Positions 1 through 5,746 of a stretch of DNA of 5,818 nt are shown one piece after another. The translations under genes were made by a program, and so were the position numbers. The DNA is taken from positions 1-5,818 of the forward strand of contig URXH01000103.1 of the NCBI GenBank assembly GCA_900551675.1. Reading direction: 5' to 3'. Below the pieces are notes generated by a model that was not told the origin of the DNA, did no database searches, and saw only the letters and a list, made by a program, of their open reading frames with translations. Source of the stretch: an uncultured bacterium (lineage in GTDB: Bacteria > Cyanobacteriota > Vampirovibrionia > Gastranaerophilales > Gastranaerophilaceae). Position 1 is the stretch's first letter, and each line of letters starts with the position of its first letter.

Positions 1-61
1 ACCCTGTCTACAAACGATTCCTGTCGGGGGGGGGGCAATTCAAAGCTTCTCTATTCAACAT
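1..61 (-). CDS. Start of an unidentified gene, divergent from clpC, interrupted by a C10 tract
   Basis: Only the 5' end lies in the window, and I do not recognise the product. The ATG (61 to 59) follows an AGGAG ribosome binding site at 8 nt and a good promoter, so the initiation signals look real. The reading frame starts MLNREALNCPPP and then enters ten C (positions 35 to 26), which encode the last base of Cys9 plus three prolines. With ten C the frame ends at a TAG (10-8) after 17 codons. With nine or eleven C it stays open to the window edge, continuing TGIVCRQG or RQESFVDR respectively. The gene is therefore off as assembled, or the tract length is miscalled. An earlier ATG at 66-64 meets TAG after five codons and sits directly against the Shine-Dalgarno sequence, so it was not chosen. 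A slippage-controlled gene is my inference. Confidence 0.4.
22..37 (+). repeat. Left copy of the 16-base TGTC-G10-CA motif (homopolymer tract)
   Basis: Ten consecutive G (26-35) are flanked by TGTC and CA. An identical 16-base string occurs at 5776-5791 in the same orientation. On the minus strand the tract is C10 inside codons 9-12 of the left partial gene. It stands out sharply from its AT-rich surroundings. It could be a slippage-prone contingency tract or an assembly/sequencing artefact near the window edge. Confidence 0.85.
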
Positions 62-69
62 ATTTCATT

Positions 70-74
70 CTCCT
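70..74 (-). promoter_or_regulatory. Ribosome binding site of the left partial gene
   Basis: AGGAG on the minus strand lies 8 nt upstream of the ATG at 61-59. It decides the start codon of the left partial gene and supports the tract at 26-35 being inside a translated region. Confidence 0.6.
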
Positions 75-82
75 TTTTATTT

Positions 83-111
83 ATTATATATTATTTATAC
101 AAAATTTTCAA
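83..111 (-). promoter_or_regulatory. Sigma-70-type promoter of the left partial gene
   Basis: On the minus strand, TTGAAA (111-106) and TATAAT (88-83) are separated by exactly 17 bp. The -10 matches the consensus fully. Transcription would start about 15-20 nt upstream of the ATG, giving a short leader that carries the AGGAG site. Confidence 0.6.
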
Positions 112-128
112 CCCTGTACTACTTGAAA
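106..128. repeat. Inverted repeat TTTCAA-N11-TTGAAA formed by two divergent -35 elements
   Basis: The arms at 106-111 and 123-128 are perfect complements, separated by 11 bp. Each arm coincides with the -35 hexamer of one of two back-to-back promoters. RNA polymerase or a dimeric regulator bound here would affect both genes. I see neither a CtsR-type direct repeat nor a CIRCE element (HrcA site), which control clpC or other heat-shock genes in some other bacteria. Confidence 0.5.
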
Positions 129-151
129 GTTTTTTGTTTTTTATGTAAAAT
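123..151 (+). promoter_or_regulatory. Sigma-70-type promoter of clpC
   Basis: TTGAAA (123-128) and TAAAAT (146-151) are separated by 17 bp. A transcript would start near 158, leaving a leader of roughly 27 nt that includes the AGGAG site at 174-178. The spacer is T-rich. No heat-shock operator of a known family is visible nearby. Confidence 0.6.
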
Positions 152-184
152 ATATATATTATTAGAGAGAGATAGGAGTAATTA

Positions 185-2677
185 ATGTTCGAACGTTTTA
201 CGGAAAAAGCTATAAAAGTTATAATGCTGGCTCAGGAAGAAGCTCGCAGACTCGGTCATAATTTTGTCGGAACCGAGCAGGTTCTTCTAGGGCTTATAGG
301 CGAAGGTACTGGTGTTGCCGCCAAAACTTTGAAATCTATGGGGGTTACCCTGAAAGATGCAAGAGCAGAAGTTGAAAAAATTATAGGAAGAGGATCAGGT
401 TTTGTTGCCGTTGAAATCCCTTTTACCCCGAGAGCAAAACGTGTTCTTGAACTGTCATGGGATGAAGCCAGACAGCTGGGACATAATTATATAGGTACAG
501 AACATCTTTTATTAGGTTTAATAAGAGAGGGAGAAGGCGTTGCTGCCCGTGTTTTGGAAAATCTTGGTGTTGATTTAAACAAAGTCAGAAGCAATGTCGT
601 AAAAATGCTGGGAGAATCAAAACCCCAGACTGTATCTTCAGGAAGTTCAAGTTCTTCTTCTTCGGGAGGAAAAACAAAAACTCCGAGTCTTGATGAATTT
701 GGCAGAGATTTGACTCTTGCTGCTCAGGAACTACGATTAGACCCTGTTGTCGGCAGAGAAAAAGAAATTGAACGCGTTATTCAAATTCTTGCAAGAAGAA
801 CAAAAAATAATCCTGTTCTTATCGGTGAACCGGGTGTTGGTAAAACTGCTGTAGCAGAAGGGCTTGCAACAAGAATTGTAAATGCTGAAGTACCTGATAT
901 TTTAGACGGAAAGAAGGTTATTCAGCTTGATATGGGGCTTCTTGTCGCCGGAACAAAATATCGCGGGGAATTTGAAGAGCGTTTGAAAAAAATCATGGAC
1001 GAAATTCGTCAGGCAGGAAATATTATTCTTGTTATTGATGAAATGCATACACTTATAGGTGCGGGTGCCGCAGAAGGCGCTATTGATGCCGCAAATATAT
1101 TAAAACCTGCTTTATCAAGAGGTGAAATTCAGGTAATCGGCGCTACAACACTTGATGAATATAGAAAATACGTCGAAAAAGATTCTGCTCTCGAACGCCG
1201 TTTCCAGCCTGTAATCATTGATGAGCCGACAGAAGAAGAATCTATTGAAATTATTAAAGGTTTGAAGCCTAAATACGAAGAGCATCATAAATTAATAATT
1301 TCTGATGAAGCAATAGTTGCTTCTGTAAAATTGTCTAATAAATATATTACGGACAGATTTCTGCCTGATAAAGCAATTGACGTAATTGATGAAGCTTCTT
1401 CAAAAGTCCGCTTAAAGGTATCAAATCTTTCTCCTGAAGGCAAAGAACTTGAAAAAGAATTGCGCGGATTGATTAAGGAAAAAGAAGAAGCAATCAGAAA
1501 TCAGGAATTTGAAAAAGCTTCCCAGTTAAGAGATGATGAAGCTGATTTAAAAGAAAAAATACGCGAAATGGCACAGAAATATAAAGAAGAGCATGAAGCT
1601 AACAAGCCGACTGTTACAGCAGAAAATGTCGCAGAAGTTATTTCAACAATGACAGGGGTTCCTGTTACCAAGCTGACAGAGGGCGAAAGTGAAAGACTTC
1701 TTAAACTTGAAGATACTCTTCATGAAAGAGTTATCGGTCAGCATGACGCTGTCGTTGCAATTTCTAAGGCAATAAGACGTGCCCGTGTAGGATTGAAAAG
1801 TCCGAACAGACCTATCGGAAGCTTTATTTTCTGCGGCCCTACCGGTGTTGGTAAAACTGAACTTGCAAAGGCCCTTGCAGAAGCCGTATTTGGGTCGGAA
1901 GATAATATGATAAGAGTTGATATGTCAGAATTTATGGAAAAACATTCAACCGCAAAACTTATCGGTTCTCCTCCGGGATATGTTGGTTATGATGACGGAG
2001 GTCATTTAACTGAACTTGTTCGTAAAAAACCTTACAGTGTAATTCTTTTTGATGAAATTGAAAAGGCACACCCCGATGTATTTAATATCATGCTTCAAAT
2101 ACTTGATGACGGACGTTTAACAGACGCTAAAGGTCGTCATGTAAACTTTAAAAATACAATTATTATAATGACATCAAACGTTGGTGCAAGCATGATTACA
2201 ACAACATCAAAATTAGGTTTCTCTACAAGTGATGATGAATCAAAAGATAAATATGAAAAGCTGAAAGAAACAGTTACAGAAGAAATGAAAAAAGCTTTCA
2301 GACCAGAATTCTTAAATCGTATTGATGAGACTATTGTATTCTCTCACCTGTCTCAGGAAGAAATCAGACAGATTGTCGATTTGATGCTGAAAGATTTGTT
2401 CAAACGTCTTGCAGAGCGTGAACTTTCTGTAGAGGTAACGGATGAGGTAAAAGATCATCTTGCTAAAAACGGTTATTCGGAGGCTTACGGTGCCCGTCCA
2501 TTGAGACGATTAATCCAGCGTAAAATTGAAGATATGCTGGCAGAAGAAATTCTCTCGGGCAAATATGCTCCCGGTGATACAATTGTTATAAAGCTTGTTG
2601 ATGACAAAATAGCTTTTGAAAAAAAAGTAAAGCGGGCTAAAAAAGAGCAAGCCGAAATATCTGAAGCTGTTCAATAA
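185..2677 (+). CDS. clpC: ATP-dependent Clp protease ATP-binding subunit ClpC
   Basis: This is a cytoplasmic AAA+ hexamer that unfolds proteins and feeds them to ClpP. The 830 residues are full length for the family. In order: two Clp N repeats (about 1-145, with GHNFVGTEQ and GHNYIGTEH); a Ser/Gly linker (151-162); AAA domain 1 with Walker A GEPGVGKT (214-221), Walker B VIDE (283-286) and arginine finger LERRF (336-340); a middle domain with a UVR-type coiled coil (about 430-468); AAA domain 2 with Walker A GPTGVGKT (551-558), Walker B LFDE (621-624), FLNRID (709-714) and sensor-2 GARPLRR (769-775). The LGF tripeptide (677-679) is at the position of the ClpP-docking loop, so this is a protease partner and not a ClpB disaggregase. 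All catalytic motifs are intact. The ATG follows AGGAG (174-178) by 6 nt. The N-domain closely resembles cyanobacterial ClpC. The gene stands alone, with its own promoter and terminator. Confidence 0.97.
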   Translation: MFERFTEKAIKVIMLAQEEARRLGHNFVGTEQVLLGLIGEGTGVAAKTLKSMGVTLKDARAEVEKIIGRGSGFVAVEIPFTPRAKRVLELSWDEARQLGHNYIGTEHLLLGLIREGEGVAARVLENLGVDLNKVRSNVVKMLGESKPQTVSSGSSSSSSSGGKTKTPSLDEFGRDLTLAAQELRLDPVVGREKEIERVIQILARRTKNNPVLIGEPGVGKTAVAEGLATRIVNAEVPDILDGKKVIQLDMGLLVAGTKYRGEFEERLKKIMDEIRQAGNIILVIDEMHTLIGAGAAEGAIDAANILKPALSRGEIQVIGATTLDEYRKYVEKDSALERRFQPVIIDEPTEEESIEIIKGLKPKYEEHHKLIISDEAIVASVKLSNKYITDRFLPDKAIDVIDEASSKVRLKVSNLSPEGKELEKELRGLIKEKEEAIRNQEFEKASQLRDDEADLKEKIREMAQKYKEEHEANKPTVTAENVAEVISTMTGVPVTKLTEGESERLLKLEDTLHERVIGQHDAVVAISKAIRRARVGLKSPNRPIGSFIFCGPTGVGKTELAKALAEAVFGSEDNMIRVDMSEFMEKHSTAKLIGSPPGYVGYDDGGHLTELVRKKPYSVILFDEIEKAHPDVFNIMLQILDDGRLTDAKGRHVNFKNTIIIMTSNVGASMITTTSKLGFSTSDDESKDKYEKLKETVTEEMKKAFRPEFLNRIDETIVFSHLSQEEIRQIVDLMLKDLFKRLAERELSVEVTDEVKDHLAKNGYSEAYGARPLRRLIQRKIEDMLAEEILSGKYAPGDTIVIKLVDDKIAFEKKVKRAKKEQAEISEAVQ

Positions 2678-2683
2678 ATATCA

Positions 2684-2718
2684 AAAATCCCGTCTTTATC
2701 AGAGACGGGATTTTGTTT
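2684..2718 (+). terminator. Rho-independent terminator of clpC
   Basis: The perfect 12-bp stem AAAATCCCGTCT (2684-2695) / AGACGGGATTTT (2703-2714) encloses a 7-base loop. The T-rich end of the stem and TTTTGTTT (2711-2718) serve as the tail. It begins 6 bases after the clpC stop codon. It should end clpC transcription, so the next gene needs its own promoter. Confidence 0.92.
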
Positions 2719-2752
2719 ATTAAGTTAACGTAACAAGAATTAATATCGCCAT

Positions 2753-2769
2753 GCTGAACTTGTTTCAGC
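2753..2769. repeat. Small palindrome GCTGAA-CTTGT-TTCAGC, dispersed-repeat type
   Basis: The arms 2753-2758 and 2764-2769 are perfect 6-bp complements around a 5-base loop, in the context CATGCTGAACTTGTTTCAGC. From memory, very similar intergenic palindromes (CATGCTGAA...TTCAGCATCT) are scattered in many copies through unrelated bacterial genomes. Here the outer arm has diverged (CTTCT in place of CATCT), so it looks like an old or degenerate copy. It has no T-tract and is not a typical terminator. Confidence 0.5.
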
Positions 2770-2835
2770 TTCTAATTTTTCACGGGATTAAACTCTAAAG
2801 CATTTCATGTGAGACATTTAAGAGTGGCTTAGTAT

Positions 2836-2860
2836 AAATCTGTATGTAAATTCCAGATTT
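2836..2860. repeat. Inverted repeat AAATCTG-N11-CAGATTT upstream of the gspF-like gene
   Basis: The perfect 7-bp arms at 2836-2842 and 2854-2860 are separated by 11 bases and end immediately before the putative -35 of the downstream gene. It could be an operator or a weak hairpin followed by a T-rich stretch. No known regulator family is suggested by the bases. Confidence 0.35.
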
Positions 2861-2891
2861 TTGCTTGCTATTTTTATAAAAATAGTATAAA
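2861..2891 (+). promoter_or_regulatory. Probable promoter of the gspF-like gene with a palindromic long spacer
   Basis: TTGCTT (2861-2866) and TATAAA (2886-2891) are separated by 19 bp, longer than the usual 17. An 18-bp perfect palindrome, CTATTTTTATAAAAATAG (2868-2885), fills the spacer. Long spacers containing a dyad are the hallmark of promoters activated by MerR-family regulators, but the palindrome is almost pure A/T and could be chance. An alternative -10, TAGTAT (2883-2888), would give a 16-bp spacer. The start site would lie only about 12 nt before the ATG. Confidence 0.4.
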
Positions 2892-2910
2892 TTATTATTA
2901 GAATTTGGTT

Positions 2911-4155
2911 ATGGCTAAGTATTTATATAACGCGTTAAAAGATAATAAGCAGATAGTAAAAGGCGAGATTGAAGCTTCAGATTTGCGTGAGGCAAGAGAT
3001 AAAATCCGCCGGCTTGGTTTTATTCCGACAAAAATTTATACAGAATATTCAGACGAGCTTCAGGCAGAAACTTTCCAATCCAAAATTGCAGTTTCCGGCA
3101 ATAAACCTAAAGTAACATTTTTAAGTCTTGATGAAAAATTTTTTTTTACATCAGAACTTGAGGTTTTGCTTTCATCAGGCATTCCTATTATAGAAGCTTT
3201 ACAGACAATAGAGGTAAACTCTCCAAAAGAAAATTTACGAGCTGTCTGTGTTGATTTAAAAAATGCCATAATGTCAGGGTTAACTTTTGCTCAGAGTTTG
3301 CAATCTTTGTACGGGGATGTTTTTGGCTCTGTTTATACAGCACTGGTCAAGACAGGAGAAGAGTCAGGCGAGCTTGAAGAAACATTGCGCAGAATGCTTA
3401 TTTTGCTTGATAAACAGAGAAAAATAAAGGATAAAATTATTAGTGCCTCAATATATCCTGCTATTTTGATAATTATGATGCTCGGGCTTTTAATTCTTTT
3501 TTCGACATATGTTTTCCCGAGATTTATGGCTGTTTTCACTTTCAACGGCGCCCAGCTGCCGTTTTTAGCAGATATGCTTGTCGGAATTTGTTCGTTTATT
3601 ATGAATTACTGGTGGTTTGTTATTCTCGGATTTGGTGCTTTTTGCGGGGGCTGTGTTGCTTTATTTAAAAATCAACAGTTTAAAAGAAAATGGGATAATT
3701 TTATACTGAAAGTGCCTGCAATATCTGATTTTATAGAGTATATAAATCTTTCAAATTTTATGACAGTTCTGCATATTTCTTACGATGCGGGATTACCGAT
3801 AATGTCAGGACTTGAACTTTCAAGCAAAACTGTCGGAAATTATACTATAAAACAGAGGATTTCAAGTGCTCTGGCTCATGTAAAATCAGGAAAACCTCTT
3901 ACGGAGTCATTCAAGCTTTCAGGTGCAATTCCAGGTGCTCTTATGACTATGGTTGCAACAGGCGAAAAATCTGGAACGCTCGGAAAAATGCTTCATGATG
4001 CCGCAGAAGTGCTGGATAAAAAAGTCGATATGGCTCTCGAAGCTCTGACTAAATTGTTTGAACCAGCCGTAATTATTATAATGGGCGGGATTGTATTGTT
4101 TATTGCCGTTGCATTCTACCAGATGTATGCAGGAATGCTCGGATCATTGCTTTAA
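2911..4155 (+). CDS. Type II secretion/type IV pilus inner-membrane platform protein, GspF/PilC family
   Basis: This family forms the cytoplasmic-membrane platform on which a GspE/PilB-type ATPase drives pilin or pseudopilin assembly. The 414-residue product has the family's layout: an N-terminal soluble segment opening MAKYLYNALKDNKQIVKGEI (typical of the family), then two T2SSF domains (about 73-200 and 276-400). The paired signatures KTGEESGELEETL (147-159) and ATGEKSGTLGKML (349-361) are both present. Membrane helices are predicted at about 182-202, 232-252 and 384-404, as usual. I chose the ATG at 2911 over a TTG at 2905 because family members begin at that point; neither has a clear Shine-Dalgarno site. 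No ATPase, pilin or peptidase gene adjoins it, so its partners must be encoded elsewhere. The sequence does not separate a pilus from a secretion role. Confidence 0.93.
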   Translation: MAKYLYNALKDNKQIVKGEIEASDLREARDKIRRLGFIPTKIYTEYSDELQAETFQSKIAVSGNKPKVTFLSLDEKFFFTSELEVLLSSGIPIIEALQTIEVNSPKENLRAVCVDLKNAIMSGLTFAQSLQSLYGDVFGSVYTALVKTGEESGELEETLRRMLILLDKQRKIKDKIISASIYPAILIIMMLGLLILFSTYVFPRFMAVFTFNGAQLPFLADMLVGICSFIMNYWWFVILGFGAFCGGCVALFKNQQFKRKWDNFILKVPAISDFIEYINLSNFMTVLHISYDAGLPIMSGLELSSKTVGNYTIKQRISSALAHVKSGKPLTESFKLSGAIPGALMTMVATGEKSGTLGKMLHDAAEVLDKKVDMALEALTKLFEPAVIIIMGGIVLFIAVAFYQMYAGMLGSLL

Positions 4156-4192
4156 TTTGACAAAAATTATTCAAAACAACACTGTTTGTATG

Positions 4193-5593
4193 TTAATCTT
4201 TATTAAACCATTTCATAATTTTGTCCAGAAAGCCTTCTTCTTCCTGCATTTCTGTGTTATTCAGCTTTTCCAGCCTATGCTGGATTTTTGAGTAATCAGG
4301 ATTTCCTTTGCCGATTTCAAGATATTTTTCGTAGCATTCAACAGCGGCCGGTTTATTTCTCAATTTTTCATAAGCTTCGCCGAGCTTTCTTACAGTCGTG
4401 GCGTTTCTTTTATCGAGGTGATAAAGTTTCAAAAGATAATCAGCCTGAGCTTTGTAATCTCCGATACTTTCTCTGAATTCAGCAAGTTTTTGCAATGATT
4501 TTTTGTCGTTTTCATCAAGTTTTGAAATCCTTTCATAAAATTCCATTGCGTGGTTTTTATCGCCTGATTCTTCCAGAAGCATTGCAAGAGTATTCAAAAG
4601 ATCTAAATCATCATTTTTAATCTGATATGCGTTTAAATATTCATTTATCGCAATATCTTTATTCCCGCGTACAAGATTATATCTGCCCCAGTTGAGATGA
4701 GCGTTGTAATCATCGTTTTTATCTTCATAAATAAGTGCTCTCATCTGGTAAGTCAGCGGTGAATTTTTTTCTAAATTGTCAAATTCATTGACACATTCAA
4801 GCGCTTTGTCAAATTCTTTATTCATATAATAATATTGCGCTTTTAGCGAATGAAACTGCGGAATATGGTTATATTGACCTTCCATTTTTGTCAATTTTTC
4901 GTATGCTTCATCTTTTTTATCCATATCCAGCAGGCATTTTACTTTTGTTAATTCATCAGAACTTACATCTAAAGCTTTTTCCGGATTTCCGTTTTTTAAA
5001 TATAAGTCTGCAAGCTGTTCTTTAACCTCTGTTGTGTCAAAGCCTGATTTTCTCGCCCGTTCGAGAACTTCAACAGCGCTCGGAGTTGCATCTTCTTTAA
5101 CATAAAGATTCGCAAGTCTTTTGTAAACTTCTTCATGCGTGTCTTCATGGTCTATAACTTTTAAATATTCATCGATTGCTTTTAAGTTATTGCCTTCCTG
5201 TTCATAAAGAGTTCCGAGTACAAATCTGGCAGATAGCATATCTTTGTCTTCCTGTGCGCAATTTACTGCTTTTTTGTAGTCATTTATGGCATGTTCAAGT
5301 TTGTGTTCAACTGTGTGCAAGTTGCCTCTGTAAACATAATATTTATATTTGTCAGTTGTTACGTAAATATCCATGAGCTGTTCGTAAGCCAGAACATTTG
5401 TAGCATCAAATTCAAGAATTTTAGAATAATATTCAGCAGCTTCTTCTTTGTTATCAAGTACCATCGAAAGATGCCCCAGACGTTCGAGAAGACTTAAATC
5501 TTTAGGGTTTCTGTTATAAAGTTTTTTATATTCCTCATAAGCTTGTGAATATTGTTCGTTTTCTTCATATTGTTCTGCTGTCTGTAAACTCAT
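4193..5593 (-). CDS. Tetratricopeptide repeat (TPR) protein of unknown role
   Basis: This is a 466-residue protein made almost wholly of TPR-like helix pairs, visible for example at about 3-29, 33-66, 83-112, 120-150, 155-182, 247-275, 298-327, 331-360, 365-394 and 399-430, with characteristic Ala-x-x-x-Tyr positions such as AAEYYSKILEFD and AVECYEKYLEIG. There is no signal peptide or membrane helix, so it should be cytoplasmic. The C-terminus carries an acidic EEE followed by a short amphipathic helix, GFLDKIMKWFNKD (454-466), which could touch a membrane or a partner; that is my inference. TPR arrays bind other proteins and give no enzyme activity. The ATG at 5593 is preceded by AGGAG (5604-5600) at 6 nt. 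The gene converges on the GspF/PilC-like gene across 37 bases, so a shared function is possible but not shown. Confidence 0.88.
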   Translation of the reverse strand: MSLQTAEQYEENEQYSQAYEEYKKLYNRNPKDLSLLERLGHLSMVLDNKEEAAEYYSKILEFDATNVLAYEQLMDIYVTTDKYKYYVYRGNLHTVEHKLEHAINDYKKAVNCAQEDKDMLSARFVLGTLYEQEGNNLKAIDEYLKVIDHEDTHEEVYKRLANLYVKEDATPSAVEVLERARKSGFDTTEVKEQLADLYLKNGNPEKALDVSSDELTKVKCLLDMDKKDEAYEKLTKMEGQYNHIPQFHSLKAQYYYMNKEFDKALECVNEFDNLEKNSPLTYQMRALIYEDKNDDYNAHLNWGRYNLVRGNKDIAINEYLNAYQIKNDDLDLLNTLAMLLEESGDKNHAMEFYERISKLDENDKKSLQKLAEFRESIGDYKAQADYLLKLYHLDKRNATTVRKLGEAYEKLRNKPAAVECYEKYLEIGKGNPDYSKIQHRLEKLNNTEMQEEEGFLDKIMKWFNKD

Positions 5594-5628
5594 TTCCGAC
5601 TCCTTAAAATTTTTGTAATTTTAATTTA

Positions 5629-5658
5629 ATTATATATGAAACATAACTATTATGATAA
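5629..5658 (-). promoter_or_regulatory. Probable promoter of the TPR gene
   Basis: On the minus strand, TATAAT (5634-5629) is preceded, after 18 bp, by TTATCA (5658-5653), a four-of-six match to the -35 consensus. The start would lie near 5622, giving a leader of about 29 nt. The -35 lies within the Fur-like dyad, so a bound repressor would block it. Confidence 0.45.
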
Positions 5659-5666
5659 TCATAAAG
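5648..5666. promoter_or_regulatory. Fur-box-like dyad between the TPR gene and the right partial gene
   Basis: A 15-bp dyad, TTATGAT-A-ATCATAA (5650-5664), lies here. Its core ATGATAATCAT (5652-5662) is identical to the central 11 bases of the classical 19-bp Fur consensus, and 14 of 19 positions match in all. It overlaps the putative -35 of the TPR gene and lies about 20 bp upstream of the -35 of the divergent gene. Iron-dependent control is inference; an AT-rich background makes partial matches more likely. Confidence 0.35.
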
Positions 5667-5684
5667 GTAAAATTCAGTATTATA

Positions 5685-5713
5685 TTGCAAAAAGTATAAA
5701 GATTTGTTATAAT
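5685..5713 (+). promoter_or_regulatory. Sigma-70-type promoter of the right partial gene
   Basis: TTGCAA (5685-5690) and a consensus TATAAT (5708-5713) are separated by 17 bp. Transcription would begin near 5720, about 27 nt before the ATG at 5747. Confidence 0.6.
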
Positions 5714-5734
5714 TAGATATGTAATTTATAAAAG

Positions 5735-5739
5735 AGGAG
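5735..5739 (+). promoter_or_regulatory. Ribosome binding site of the right partial gene
   Basis: AGGAG lies 7 nt upstream of the ATG at 5747-5749. Together with the promoter at 5685-5713 it supports a real gene start despite the very short visible reading frame. Confidence 0.65.
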
Positions 5740-5746
5740 CAGAAGA

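Noticed and set aside
2..184. Plus-strand frames open across the region upstream of clpC, including one that runs to just before its start
   Set aside because: No start codon with a ribosome binding site; the translation is Phe/Tyr/Ile/Leu-rich, typical of AT-rich non-coding DNA. The region is better explained by divergent promoters.
2751..2798. Fifteen-codon ATG frame inside the intergenic region after clpC
   Set aside because: No ribosome binding site, and it overlaps the small palindrome. Nothing supports translation.
4156..4192. Hairpin AAACA-ACAC-TGTTT (4174-4187) as a bidirectional terminator between the convergent genes
   Set aside because: The stem is only 5 bp, nearly all A/T, and lacks a proper T-tract directly after it in either direction. 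It is too weak to annotate.
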